Assembly (NCBI GenBank): GCA_016124795.1
Contig: WGNB01000067.1
Location: 1 to 37,617, forward strand
Reading direction: 5' to 3'
DNA: 37,617 nucleotides
Source of the DNA: Rhodopseudomonas sp.
GTDB lineage: Bacteria > Pseudomonadota > Alphaproteobacteria > Rhizobiales > Xanthobacteraceae
Part shown: positions 1 through 8,579 of the stretch, piece after piece
How positions within the stretch are numbered: the stretch's first letter is position 1
How the letters are laid out: each line of letters begins with the position of its first letter
The notes under the pieces: generated by a model
What the model was told of the DNA's origin: nothing
What the model saw: only the letters and a program-made list of their open reading frames with translations
Databases searched by the model: none
Position numbers and translations under genes: made by a program

Positions 1-31
1 CAGGACGTCCATTCCAATTCCTCGACTCTGC

Positions 32-111
32 TGTCATGCCCGCGCAGGCGGGCATCCAGTAACCCCGGCGAAAATTGTGCGTACTGGGTCCCCGCCTTCG
101 CGGGGACGACA
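32..111. repeat. Dispersed palindromic repeat, inverted ends
   Basis: The left end (from 32, TGTCATGCCCGCGCAGGCG) and the reverse complement of the right end (ending at 111, TGTCGTCCCCGCGAAGGCG) match at most positions. Each end also forms its own small GC hairpin (CCCGC/GCGGG type). It lies just past the stop codon of the aldehyde dehydrogenase gene. It looks like the short dispersed repeats common in Bradyrhizobium-like genomes and may act as a transcript 3' end. Copy number cannot be judged here. Confidence 0.6.
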
Positions 112-123
112 GTCTCGATTACC

Positions 124-1575
124 TCACCACGTCATCGAAACGTATTGCGTCTCGAGAAATTCCTTCATGCCTTCCTGCGCGCCTTCGCGGCCGAGGCCGG
201 ACTGCTTGGTGCCGCCGAAGGGCGCGGCCGGATCGGAGACCAGACCGCGATTGAGGCCGATCATGCCGAAGTCGAGCTTCTCCGACACCCGCAGGCCGCG
301 CGAGATGTCCTTGGTGTAGAGATAAGCGACCAGACCATATTCGGTGTCGTTGGCGCGCTTGATGACTTCGTCTTCGGACTTGAAGGTCTGGATCGAGGCG
401 ACCGGCCCGAAGATCTCCTCGCTGAGCATCTTGGCGTCATCGGACACGTTGGTCAGCACGGTCGCCGGATAGAAGTAACCGACGCCTTCCGGCGCCTTGC
501 CGCCGGTGAGCACCTTGGCGCCCTTCGAGGTCGCGTCCTCGACCAGTTCGATCACCTTGTCGCGGCCTTCCTGGTTGACCAGGGGCCCCAGCATCACGCC
601 GTCGTCGAGACCGTTGCCCATCTTGAGCCCGGCCATCTTGGCGGTCAGCTTCCTGGCGAATTCGTCGTGCACCGCTTCATGCACATAGAAGCGGTTGGCC
701 GCGGTGCAGGCCTCGCCCATGTTGCGCATCTTGGCGACCATCGCGCCGTCGATCGCGGCATCGATGTCGGCATCCTCGAACACCAGGAACGGCGCATTGC
801 CGCCCAGTTCCATCGCCGGCTTGACGATATTGTCGGCGGCCTCGTGCAAGAGCTTGCGGCCGACCTCGGTCGAGCCGGTGAACGACACCACGCGCACGCG
901 CATGTCATGCAGCATCGCCGAGACCACCTTGCCCGACGAGCGCGACGGAATGACGTTGACGACGCCGGGCGGCACGCCGGCTTCCTCGAGCGCCGGCATC
1001 AAGGCCAGCATCGTCAGCGGCGTGTCGGAAGCGGGCTTCAGGACGACCGGGCAACCGGCGGCAAGCGCCGGACCGATCTTGCGGGTCGCCATCGCCGCCG
1101 GGAAATTCCACGGCGTCACCAGAACGGCGACACCGGCCGGCTTGTGCTGCACGAAAATGCGCGCGCCCGAAGCCGGGGCCATCGACACCGAACCGTTGTT
1201 GCGCACCGCTTCCTCGGCGTACCAGCGGAAGAACTCGGCGGCATAGGCCACTTCGCCACGCGAATCGGACAGCGCCTTGCCGTTCTCGACGGTGATGATT
1301 TTGGCGAAGCGCTCGGCATCGCGCATGATGATTTCATAGGCCTTGCGCAAAATCTCGGCGCGCTCGCGCGGCTTCTTGGCGGCCCAGGCCGGGAACGCCG
1401 CCTGCGCGGCATCGACCGCGGCCTTGGCGTCGTCGACGGTGGCGCTCGCCACCGAGGCGATGACCTTTTCGGTCGCCGGATCGATCACGTCGAAGCGGGC
1501 GCCGTCGGAAGCTTTCTTCCATTGACCGCCGATCCAAAGATCGGTCGGCACGTTGGCGAGGAGATTATCGTACAT
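124..1575 (-). CDS. NAD(P)-dependent succinate-semialdehyde dehydrogenase family protein
   Basis: This 483-residue protein has the length and all hallmarks of the aldehyde dehydrogenase superfamily, which oxidises aldehydes to acids with NAD(P) in the cytosol. Visible features are TPWNFP at 154-159 with the oxyanion Asn157, cofactor-binding Lys180 in VVLKP, the general base Glu256 in MELGG and the nucleophile Cys290 in GEACTAANR. The sequence most resembles succinate-semialdehyde dehydrogenases (GabD-like), but the true aldehyde is not certain. The ATG at 1575 follows an AGGGA-like ribosome site. It is the last gene of a minus-strand run after the E1 alpha and beta genes, separated from E1 beta by 129 bases holding a hairpin. 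This suggests work in the same catabolic route, although no gabT lies nearby. Confidence 0.9.
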   Translation of the reverse strand: MYDNLLANVPTDLWIGGQWKKASDGARFDVIDPATEKVIASVASATVDDAKAAVDAAQAAFPAWAAKKPRERAEILRKAYEIIMRDAERFAKIITVENGKALSDSRGEVAYAAEFFRWYAEEAVRNNGSVSMAPASGARIFVQHKPAGVAVLVTPWNFPAAMATRKIGPALAAGCPVVLKPASDTPLTMLALMPALEEAGVPPGVVNVIPSRSSGKVVSAMLHDMRVRVVSFTGSTEVGRKLLHEAADNIVKPAMELGGNAPFLVFEDADIDAAIDGAMVAKMRNMGEACTAANRFYVHEAVHDEFARKLTAKMAGLKMGNGLDDGVMLGPLVNQEGRDKVIELVEDATSKGAKVLTGGKAPEGVGYFYPATVLTNVSDDAKMLSEEIFGPVASIQTFKSEDEVIKRANDTEYGLVAYLYTKDISRGLRVSEKLDFGMIGLNRGLVSDPAAPFGGTKQSGLGREGAQEGMKEFLETQYVSMTW

Positions 1576-1661
1576 GGCACGCGTCCCTTTGACTTGTCAT
1601 ACCGGGGCGGCGCGCGGCGCCAAACCCGGACTCCCTATGCAGGCTCTTTATTCGTGTCCGG

Positions 1662-1697
1662 ATTCCCGGGGGCGCACCATCGATGCGCCGCCGGAAT
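1662..1697. repeat. Intergenic hairpin, repeat-like
   Basis: The inner stem GGCGCA (1671-1676) pairs with TGCGCC (1684-1689), and outer ATTCC (1662-1666) pairs with GGAAT (1693-1697). It fills most of the gap between the E1 beta and aldehyde dehydrogenase genes. The outer ATTCC/GGAAT with a GC-rich inside recalls the hairpin at 13480-13516. There is no T-run, so it could stabilise or process the transcript rather than end it. Confidence 0.45.
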
Positions 1698-1704
1698 AAT
1701 CCGC

Positions 1705-2685
1705 TTAGCTCCCGAGCGATTTCCTGACCGTATCGACGATCCGCTGCGGCGTCGGCAAGACGACGTCTTCCATGATGTCGGCGGCCGGCAGCGGAATATG
1801 CGGCGTGGTGATGCGCACCGGCGGACCGTCGAGATCGTAAAACGCCTCGTCGGCGACGATCGAGACGATTTCGGCGCCCCAACCGCACAGCCGCGGGTTT
1901 TCCTCGACCGTGAACAAGCGGTGGGTCTTGGCGACCGACCCGAGAATGGTCCGGGTGTCGAGCGGCACCAGCGACCGCACATCGATCACTTCGCAATCGA
2001 TGCCGTGATCGATACGCAGACGCTCGGCCGCCTCGAGGGCGCGCGGCACCATCAAGGCCAACGCGACGATGGTGCAGTCCGTGCCGGCCCGCAGAATCTT
2101 GGCGGTGCCCAAGGTGTCGACGATCTCGCCGTCCGGCACTTCGGCTTTCGAGTTATAGAGCGACTTGTGCTCGAAGAAGATCACCGGATCGGGATCGCGC
2201 ACCGCGGCCGCCATCAGGCCGATCACGTCGACCGGCGAGGACGGCGCCACGACCTTCAGGCCGGGGATCATCATGCACCAGTTCTCGACGCTCTGCGAAT
2301 GCTGCGCACCGAAGCGCGAACCCGCGCCGTTGGCGGTGCGCACCACCAGCGGGCACTTGGTCTGCCCGTTCGACATATAGCGCGCCTTCGGAAATTCATT
2401 GGCGATATAGTCGAAACACACCGCGATGAAATCCGAGAACATGATTTCGGCGATCGGCTTGAGGCCGGTCATCGCCGCGCCCATGGCGGCGCCGAGAATC
2501 GCCTGTTCGGAGATCGGCGTATCGCGCACCCGCACGCCGCCGAACTGTTCGTACAGACCCACGGTCGCCTTGAAGCAGCCGCCGGGCTTGGCGACGTCCT
2601 CGCCGAGGAACACAACATCCGGGTCGCGCGCCATTTCCTGCGCGATGGCGCGAGTAACCGCGTCGCGATAGCTGATTTCTGCCAT
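1705..2685 (-). CDS. 2-oxoacid (pyruvate/acetoin) dehydrogenase E1 component, beta subunit
   Basis: This is the beta chain of a heterotetrameric thiamine-diphosphate E1, which decarboxylates a 2-oxoacid (or cleaves acetoin) and passes the acyl group to a lipoyl E2. The 326-residue protein shows FLGEDVA with Glu29 and the cofactor-activating DTPISE with Glu60. It keeps the usual length of about 325 residues, with a transketolase pyrimidine domain followed by the C-terminal domain. I chose the ATG at 2685 because a GGGAA site precedes it; an upstream in-frame TTG (2700) is less likely. The alpha gene ends 60 bases upstream. No E2 or E3 gene is in the window, so the substrate cannot be assigned from context. 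Confidence 0.9.
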   Translation of the reverse strand: MAEISYRDAVTRAIAQEMARDPDVVFLGEDVAKPGGCFKATVGLYEQFGGVRVRDTPISEQAILGAAMGAAMTGLKPIAEIMFSDFIAVCFDYIANEFPKARYMSNGQTKCPLVVRTANGAGSRFGAQHSQSVENWCMMIPGLKVVAPSSPVDVIGLMAAAVRDPDPVIFFEHKSLYNSKAEVPDGEIVDTLGTAKILRAGTDCTIVALALMVPRALEAAERLRIDHGIDCEVIDVRSLVPLDTRTILGSVAKTHRLFTVEENPRLCGWGAEIVSIVADEAFYDLDGPPVRITTPHIPLPAADIMEDVVLPTPQRIVDTVRKSLGS

Positions 2686-2745
2686 GTTAATTTCCCACAA
2701 TCACTGTCGCGAATTTCAAGAACGCCCGTTCGAATTCCGTCACCG

Positions 2746-3780
2746 CTAGTTCCTCCATGCCCAGCCGCCGTCGGCGTAGACATCGGTGGTGATGATATCG
2801 AGCGGCGGGCTCGGCGCCGCCTTGCAGGCCTCGGTCGCGTCGTCAACTTCCTTGCGCACGCTGGCCTCGATCTCGGCGATGACTTCGTCCTTGACGCCGA
2901 ACTGCCGCAAGCGCTCGCGATAGAGATTGATCGGATCGTGCTCCTTCCACTTCTCCAGTTCGCCCTCGGGGCGATACTTGGCGGGGTCGGCGCGCGAATG
3001 GCCGCTGTGGCGATAGGTCAGGCATTCGATCAGCGACGGGCCTTCGCCCGCCCGGGCCTTGCCGAAGGCCAGCTGCGCGGTGCGATAGACGACATCGGCG
3101 TCGTTGCCGTCGATCAGGATGCGTTCGAGGCCGTAAGCCGACGCCCGGTCGGCGGCCGGCTGCGGAATCGGGATCACGTCCTTGATCGGGGTATATTCCA
3201 TATAAAGATTGTTTTCGCAGACGAACACGACCGGCAGCTTCCAGACCGCGGCGAAATTCACCGCCTCGTGGAACGCGCCGATATTGGTGGTGCCGTCGCC
3301 GAAGAAGCAGACCGCCACATCCTTGTCGCCGCGATATTGCGCGCGCCAGGCCGCGCCGCAGGCGATCGGCAGATGCGCGCCGATGATGGCGTAAGATCCC
3401 ATCACACCGTGTTCCTCGGAGGTCAGATGCATCGAGCCGCCCTTGCCGCGCATCAGGCCGTTATCGCGCTGCATCAATTCGCCGAGCACCTTCTCGACCG
3501 GGACGCCGCGCGCCAGCGTGTGGGCGTGGCCGCGATAGGTGCAGAACGACAGGTCGCCTTTCTGCATCGCCTCGGCGAAGCCGGCGGCGATCGCCTCCTG
3601 ACCGAGCGACAGATGGCTGGTGCCCTTGACCAGATTTTGCAGGAACAGATCGAAGGCGCGCTGTTCGGAGTCGCGCAGACGAACCTGCGAACGGAACAAA
3701 GCCAGCCGCTTTTCCTCCCCGATATCGTCGTTCAAGCCGGAACCGACAGGTCCCAGTGTCAGGTCATAGGTGGTCGACAT
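2746..3780 (-). CDS. 2-oxoacid (pyruvate/acetoin) dehydrogenase E1 component, alpha subunit
   Basis: This alpha chain is 344 residues long and binds the diphosphate of thiamine diphosphate through a GDG (161-163) to NN (190-191) motif separated by the usual spacing. The loop YRHSGHSRADP (about 266-276) matches the conserved loop that orders on cofactor binding. Its length and lack of a long N-terminal extension fit the acetoin/pyruvate E1 alpha families found as separate genes. GAGG lies just upstream of the ATG at 3780. It is followed on the same strand by the beta gene and then an aldehyde dehydrogenase, so the three probably share a transcript. Pyruvate, acetoin and branched-chain oxoacids remain possible substrates. 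Confidence 0.9.
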   Translation of the reverse strand: MSTTYDLTLGPVGSGLNDDIGEEKRLALFRSQVRLRDSEQRAFDLFLQNLVKGTSHLSLGQEAIAAGFAEAMQKGDLSFCTYRGHAHTLARGVPVEKVLGELMQRDNGLMRGKGGSMHLTSEEHGVMGSYAIIGAHLPIACGAAWRAQYRGDKDVAVCFFGDGTTNIGAFHEAVNFAAVWKLPVVFVCENNLYMEYTPIKDVIPIPQPAADRASAYGLERILIDGNDADVVYRTAQLAFGKARAGEGPSLIECLTYRHSGHSRADPAKYRPEGELEKWKEHDPINLYRERLRQFGVKDEVIAEIEASVRKEVDDATEACKAAPSPPLDIITTDVYADGGWAWRN

Positions 3781-3874
3781 GGGTCATCCTCGAAAGGTCA
3801 AACTCGTTTTCGGGCGGGAACTTAGCCTTGATGAATGCGCGCCCGCAACACTCCAGTTTCAAATGCATCGCATG

Positions 3875-4786
3875 TTATTCCGTGAATGCGGCGCCGGACG
3901 TCACCGCCCTGCCCACCTGTCTTTCGCGATGCAAAAGATAAAGCCCGGAGGCGACCACGACGGCCGCGCCGGCCATCGTCCAGTGATTGGGAAGGTCGCC
4001 GAAGATCAGATAGCCGAGCGCCAGCACCCAGATCAGCTGCGTATAGAGGAACGGCGCCAGCACCGACGGCGGCGCCAGACGGTGCGCCAGGATCAGCAGA
4101 TAATGCCCGAAGCTGCCGAGCAGCCCGGTGAGCGCCATCAGACCGATGACGACCGGATCGTGCGGCGTCGTCCAGAAGAACGGAACCGCCAGGCTCATCA
4201 CCGCGACGCCCACGGTGTTGGAATAAAACAACGTGGTTTCGCTGGAATCGTAGCGCGCCAGGATCCGGGTCGCGATCATGTAGAAACCGTAGCTGAACAC
4301 GGGCACCACGCAGAGCAGGGCCGCCGGGTGAATGCCGCCGAAGCCCGGCCGCGTCACCAGAAGCACGCCGGCAAAACCGACGCCGATGGCGCACCAGCGC
4401 CGCCAGCCGACCCATTCGCCGAGCATCGGACCGGACAACACCGCGACCAGAAACGGCGTCGAAAACATGATCGACGTGGTCTGATCGAGTTGCAGCCAGA
4501 TCAGCGCCAGGAAATTGAACAGCGTCGATCCGAGCAGCAGAATCGAACGGCCCACCTGCAACCAGGGCCGCGACGAGACCATGATCTTCGGCCGCGACAC
4601 CGGATTCGAGATCAACAACGCCAGAACGAAGCCGCCGGCGTAACGCGCCCACACCACCATGATGGTGTCGACAAAATGATTGAGAAATTTCGCCGTCGAA
4701 TCCAGGCAGCCGAAACACAAGGCAGTGCCGCACATCAGGGCAATGCCGATCAGGCGCTGGCGACGTTGGTGGGCGAGGTCGGTCAA
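3875..4786 (-). CDS. DMT-superfamily (EamA) transporter
   Basis: The protein is a very hydrophobic 303 residues with about ten membrane segments arranged as two EamA halves, the length typical of drug/metabolite transporters that export small metabolites across the inner membrane. I place the start at the TTG at 4786 because it overlaps the stop of the short-chain dehydrogenase as TTGA and gives an N-terminus that leads straight into the first membrane helix (GIALMCGTALCFG). The first in-frame ATG is already inside that helix, and the open frame further upstream is only the dehydrogenase gene read in another frame. The coupling suggests that the exporter and dehydrogenase handle the same compound. 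The substrate cannot be told from sequence. Confidence 0.82.
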   Translation of the reverse strand: MTDLAHQRRQRLIGIALMCGTALCFGCLDSTAKFLNHFVDTIMVVWARYAGGFVLALLISNPVSRPKIMVSSRPWLQVGRSILLLGSTLFNFLALIWLQLDQTTSIMFSTPFLVAVLSGPMLGEWVGWRRWCAIGVGFAGVLLVTRPGFGGIHPAALLCVVPVFSYGFYMIATRILARYDSSETTLFYSNTVGVAVMSLAVPFFWTTPHDPVVIGLMALTGLLGSFGHYLLILAHRLAPPSVLAPFLYTQLIWVLALGYLIFGDLPNHWTMAGAAVVVASGLYLLHRERQVGRAVTSGAAFTE

Positions 4787-5553
4787 TAGGTGGCCCGACC
4801 GCCGGAGATGTCGAACACCGCGCCGGTCGTGAACGAGCACTCGGCCGAGGCGCAATAGGCCACGAGGCCGGCGATCTCCTCGACTGTGACAAATCGTCCG
4901 CGCGGAATTTTCGACAACATGAAATCGATATGCTCCTGCGTCATCTGATCGAAGATCGCGGTCCGCGCCGCCGCCGGGGTCAGGCAATTGACCGAGATGT
5001 CATGGGACGCCAGTTCCTTACCGAGCGATTTGGTCAGGGCGATGACGCCGGCCTTGGAGGCCGAATAAGCCGGCGCATTCGGATTGCCTTCCTTGCCGGC
5101 GATCGAGGCGATGTTGACGATGCGGCCATAGTTCTGCGCGATCATTCCCGGCGCCAAGGCGCGGCAACAATGAAACGGGCCGTCAAGATTGACCGACAGC
5201 ACCTGATGCCAGGCGTCGAGCGGATAGTTCCAGGTCTTTTCGTTCGGACCGGCGATGCCGGCATTGTTAACGAGGATGTCGATGCGGCCAAAGGCGGCCA
5301 GCGTCGCGTCGCGGGCGCGCTCGACATCGGCATAATCGGTGACGTCGACGCCGATGGCGATCGCCGGGCCCGGACCGGTTCGATCCTGCCCGGCCAGTTC
5401 GGCGGCAGCCCGGCCGGCGCCGTCGGCATCGTGGTCCCAGATCGCGACCCGGGCGCCGGAGGCGACAAAGCGCGCGACGATGGCGCGGCCGATACCCTGC
5501 GCGCCGCCGGTCACGACCGCGAAACGGCCGCCGAGATCGATGCTGTTGGACAT
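4783..5553 (-). CDS. Short-chain dehydrogenase/reductase (SDR)
   Basis: A classical SDR of 256 residues that oxidises or reduces an alcohol/ketone with NAD(P) in the cytosol. The Rossmann motif TGGAQGIG is at 15-22. NNAG is at 96-99. The catalytic set is Ser150, Tyr163 and Lys167 (YSASK). Asp40 at the end of the second strand (AIWD) favours NAD over NADP. The ATG at 5553 gives the standard N-terminus; upstream sequence in frame is low-complexity and not protein-like. It is the first gene of the minus-strand group and is coupled to the EamA transporter by a four-base overlap. Members of this type include 3-oxoacyl-ACP reductases and sugar or polyol dehydrogenases, so the exact substrate is open. 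Confidence 0.9.
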   Translation of the reverse strand: MSNSIDLGGRFAVVTGGAQGIGRAIVARFVASGARVAIWDHDADGAGRAAAELAGQDRTGPGPAIAIGVDVTDYADVERARDATLAAFGRIDILVNNAGIAGPNEKTWNYPLDAWHQVLSVNLDGPFHCCRALAPGMIAQNYGRIVNIASIAGKEGNPNAPAYSASKAGVIALTKSLGKELASHDISVNCLTPAAARTAIFDQMTQEHIDFMLSKIPRGRFVTVEEIAGLVAYCASAECSFTTGAVFDISGGRATY

Positions 5554-5620
5554 GAGGTTGAGCGCTTCCCGGCGACGTTGTTTTAGCTTTACGTCAAGGT
5601 ATAGTCGCTTTGCCGGGGAA

Positions 5621-5679
5621 ATAGCAGCCTCCCCTCCAGATAGCAGCCATCCGCCCCGAGGATTGCGCTCAAGGATTGC
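5621..5679. promoter_or_regulatory. Paired direct repeats in divergent intergenic region
   Basis: Between the divergent short-chain dehydrogenase and TauE-like genes, ATAGCAGCC occurs at 5621-5629 and 5640-5648, and AGGATTGC at 5659-5666 and 5672-5679. Direct repeats of this size can be regulator half-sites. I see no clear sigma-70 promoter next to them, so the regulatory role is only a suggestion. Confidence 0.25.
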
Positions 5680-5715
5680 CTCCAAGCGCTGGTCTTTTGT
5701 GCTTTGGTGCGGCCG

Positions 5716-6456
5716 ATGGATGCAACCTTTCTCGCGCTTTTCCTGATTTCGACCTTTGTCGGCGGCATCGTGACCGGTCTGGCCGGTTTCGCGATGGGTC
5801 TGGTCGTCTCCGGCGTCTGGCTGCACATTATCACCCCGCAGCAGACCGCCGGTCTGATCGTCGGCTACGGATTGCTGGTGCAGAGCTACAGCATCTGGAA
5901 GCTGCGCCACGCGCTGAACTGGCGCGCGATCGCGCCCTTCGTTGCCGGCGGCACCATCGGCGTGCCGATCGGGGCGATGCTGCTGGCTTACATCGACCGC
6001 GACATCCTGCGCACCGGGGTCGGTATACTGCTTGTGCTCTACAGCACTTATTTTCTCCTGCGGCCGACGGTGCATACCGTGCGCGCCGGCGTGCCGACCG
6101 ATGCCGCCATCGGCGTGCTGAACGGCATTCTGGGCGGGCTGACCGGACTGGCCGGACCGATCATCACCATCTGGTGCCAGTTGCGCGGCTGGCCCAAGGA
6201 CGTCCAGCGCGCGATCTTCCAGCCGGTGATCGTCGCCGCCTTCGTCCTGACCGCGGCGTCGCTGGCGATTGCCGGCGCGGTGACCGTCGAGCTGATAAAA
6301 ATATTCCTGCTCGGCCTGCCGGCCTTGGGGGCCGGGCTCTGGCTTGGCCTGAAGCTCTATGGTCACCTCGACGAGGCCGCCTTCCGCAAGCTGATCCTCG
6401 TCCTGTTGCTGGTCTCCGGCCTGGTGCTGGTCATTCCTTTCTCCTGGTTCACATGA
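5716..6456 (+). CDS. TauE/SafE family permease (sulfite/sulfonate exporter-like)
   Basis: This 246-residue integral membrane protein has about eight hydrophobic segments. It has the TauE/SafE pattern: an N-terminal helix followed by a GGIVTGLAGFAMG stretch, and a related GILGGLTGLAGP stretch near the middle, as expected for the internal repeat of the family. Members move sulfite, sulfoacetate or other small organic anions across the inner membrane. The ATG at 5716 starts directly before the first helix; an upstream TTG (5704) is in frame but adds little. Its TGA overlaps the ATG of the chromate transporter gene (ATGA), so the two are translationally coupled and both probably handle oxyanions. 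Confidence 0.87.
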   Translation: MDATFLALFLISTFVGGIVTGLAGFAMGLVVSGVWLHIITPQQTAGLIVGYGLLVQSYSIWKLRHALNWRAIAPFVAGGTIGVPIGAMLLAYIDRDILRTGVGILLVLYSTYFLLRPTVHTVRAGVPTDAAIGVLNGILGGLTGLAGPIITIWCQLRGWPKDVQRAIFQPVIVAAFVLTAASLAIAGAVTVELIKIFLLGLPALGAGLWLGLKLYGHLDEAAFRKLILVLLLVSGLVLVIPFSWFT

Positions 6457-7790
6457 TCGAGACCGCGATGCCACCCGTCCCCGAACCGACCGCCCGCCCT
6501 GGCTTCGGGCAAGCCGTCCGGGTCTGGTTCAAGATCGGCTGCCTGTCGTTCGGCGGACCGGCCGGCCAGATCGCGCTGATGCACCGGATCGTGGTCGACG
6601 AAAAGAAGTGGCTGCCGGAAGCCCGCTTCATGCACGCGCTCAATTTCTGCATGCTGTTGCCGGGACCGGAGGCGCAGCAACTCGCCACCTATACCGGCTG
6701 GCTGCTGCATGGCGTGCGCGGCGGGCTCGCCGCCGGCATTCTGTTCGTGCTGCCGGGCGCGGCGGTGATGCTGGCTTTGAGCCTGCTCTATGCCTTCGGC
6801 CGTGGCATCGGCGCGATCGACGGCGCGCTGTTCGGCATCAAGGCCGCCGTGCTGGTGATTGTGGTCGAGGCGCTGATCCGCATCGGCAAGCGCGCGCTGA
6901 CGTCACGACTGCTGATCGGCATCGCCGCCGCCGCCTTCGTCGGCATTTACTTCCTCGCGCTGCCGTTTCCGCTGATCGTCGCGCTCGCCGGCTTTGTCGG
7001 CTTCATGGCGACGCCGGTTCATCCGCAAAAACTCGGCGCGCCGGCCAACGACAACAATGTCACGCCGACACCGGGACGCTGGCGCCATGCCGCGATCTCG
7101 GTCGTGACCAGGCTGGCGGTCTGGTGGGCGCCCATGCTGCTGATCGCGCTGACGCTCGGGCCGCATCACGTGCTGATCGATATCGGCCTGTTCTTTTCCA
7201 AGCTGGCGGTCGTCACCTTCGGCGGCGCTTACGCGGTGCTGGCCTACATGGCGCAGCAGGCGGTCGACAGCCATCATTGGCTGACCGCGCCGGAGATGGT
7301 CGACGCGCTGGGTCTGGCCGAAACCACGCCCGGCCCGCTGATCCTGGTGACGCAATTCGTCGGCTTCCTGGCGGCGTTCCGCGATGCCGCGCCGTTCACG
7401 CCGCTGACCGCCGGGCTGATCGGCGCCGCGCTGACGATCTGGGTGACCTTCGTGCCGTCGATGCTGTGGATCTTCGCCGGCGCGCCTTTCATCGAGGAAC
7501 TGCGCGGCAACAAGAAGCTGGCCGGCGCCTTGTCGGCGATCACCGCCGCCGTCGTCGGCGTCGTGCTCAACCTGTCGGTCTGGTTCGCGCTGCATGTGCT
7601 GTTCGGCACGGTGACGGAAATGCATGCCGGGCCGCTGCGCTGGTACGGCTTCGACGAGAACGCGCTCGACAGCCATGTCGCGGTGCTGGCGGTGACCGCG
7701 GCGCTCATGACCTTCCGCTTCCACCGCAGCCTGATCGAGGTGATCGTCGTGATGGCGGCGCTCGGCGCGCTGACGCATTACTACGGATGA
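6453..7790 (+). CDS. chrA: Chromate transporter, ChrA (CHR) family
   Basis: A 445-residue, two-domain (long-chain) CHR protein of the inner membrane, predicted to expel chromate or a related oxyanion. The first half carries FGGPAGQ (33-39) and LLPGPEAQQLATY (about 68-80). The second half repeats the pattern with FGGAYAVL and AETTPGPLI. This is the usual duplicated arrangement of long ChrA proteins. The start at 6453 overlaps the preceding stop by four bases; a second ATG five codons in (6468) is an alternative. It ends only three bases before the convergent ABC permease gene. Some CHR proteins are not resistance pumps, and a real chromate role is unproven here. Confidence 0.88.
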   Translation: MIETAMPPVPEPTARPGFGQAVRVWFKIGCLSFGGPAGQIALMHRIVVDEKKWLPEARFMHALNFCMLLPGPEAQQLATYTGWLLHGVRGGLAAGILFVLPGAAVMLALSLLYAFGRGIGAIDGALFGIKAAVLVIVVEALIRIGKRALTSRLLIGIAAAAFVGIYFLALPFPLIVALAGFVGFMATPVHPQKLGAPANDNNVTPTPGRWRHAAISVVTRLAVWWAPMLLIALTLGPHHVLIDIGLFFSKLAVVTFGGAYAVLAYMAQQAVDSHHWLTAPEMVDALGLAETTPGPLILVTQFVGFLAAFRDAAPFTPLTAGLIGAALTIWVTFVPSMLWIFAGAPFIEELRGNKKLAGALSAITAAVVGVVLNLSVWFALHVLFGTVTEMHAGPLRWYGFDENALDSHVAVLAVTAALMTFRFHRSLIEVIVVMAALGALTHYYG

Positions 7791-7793
7791 CGT

Positions 7794-8579
7794 TTAGCGC
7801 TCGCGGCGGATCGCGCTTTCATGCCAGCGCCGCAACACCGCGTAGGACACCGCCGACAGCACCAGAAAGATCGCGACGCCCGCCAGCGACAAAAGCAGCA
7901 AGGCCGCGAACATGCGCGGGATGTTGAGCCGATAACCGGATTCGGCGATGCGATAGGCCAGCCCCGACCCGGCGCCGGCCGAGCCGGCCGCGATCTCCGC
8001 GACCACCGCGCCGATCAGCGACAGCCCGCCGGCGATGCGCAGACCGGCCAGCATCTGCGGCAAGGCCGCCGGCAATTTCAAGCGCATCAGGATTTGCCAG
8101 CGCGACGCCTTGTACAGTTCGAACAGCGCCAGCAAATTGTGATCGACCGAGTTGAGTCCGAGCGTGGTGTTGGCGAGCACCGGAAAGAACGCGACGATCC
8201 AGGCGCAGACCAGCACCGCCAGCGACTGCGGCATATAAATCAGCAGCAGCGGCGCGATCGCGATCACCGGCGTGACCTGCAGGATCACCGCGTAGGGATA
8301 GAACGAGTATTCGATCAGCCGGAACTGATTGAAGACCACCGCCCAAAACACACCGCCGATGGAGGCCAGCGCGAAGCCCTGCACGGTGATCGACAGCGTC
8401 ACCAGCAGCGACTGCCACAACAGCGCGCGGTCGGCGATCAGGGTGGTGGCGACCAGCCCCGGCCCCGGCAGCACATAAGGCGGAATGGCGAAGAGCCGCA
8501 CCGTCAGGTCCCAGACCAGCACGACCAGCGCCAGCATCGCGGCCGGCAACGCCATGCGCAACACGCGGTCGCCGGTCAT
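7794..8579 (-). CDS. ABC transporter permease, SsuC/TauC/ThiX type
   Basis: A 261-residue inner-membrane permease of the BPD_transp_1 family with about six helices. The cytoplasmic coupling region is visible as LALFELYKASRWQILMRLKLPAALPQ, split by the EAA-loop pattern, near residues 145-175. The ATG at 8579 overlaps the stop of the ATPase gene as ATGA; the open frame extends upstream only as antisense-like sequence from the ATPase gene. It is the last gene of a minus-strand run with ATPase, binding protein and antiporter. The set resembles importers of sulfonates, nitrate, thiamine precursors or aromatic acids. The family gives no sharper substrate. Confidence 0.88.
   Translation of the reverse strand: MTGDRVLRMALPAAMLALVVLVWDLTVRLFAIPPYVLPGPGLVATTLIADRALLWQSLLVTLSITVQGFALASIGGVFWAVVFNQFRLIEYSFYPYAVILQVTPVIAIAPLLLIYMPQSLAVLVCAWIVAFFPVLANTTLGLNSVDHNLLALFELYKASRWQILMRLKLPAALPQMLAGLRIAGGLSLIGAVVAEIAAGSAGAGSGLAYRIAESGYRLNIPRMFAALLLLSLAGVAIFLVLSAVSYAVLRRWHESAIRRER

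Noticed and set aside
1-123. A small plus-strand gene at the left edge
   Set aside because: The open frame there consists of repeat sequence followed by antisense of the aldehyde dehydrogenase and has no recognisable protein features.
145-3825. A 1226-codon open frame on the plus strand
   Set aside because: It lies antisense to three convincing genes, has a composition rich in Arg, His and Gly and no domain. Long antisense frames are expected where GC-rich codons are used.
5676-7790. A 704-codon frame starting before the chromate transporter
   Set aside because: The first 250 or so codons are the TauE gene read in another frame. The protein-like part starts at 6453.
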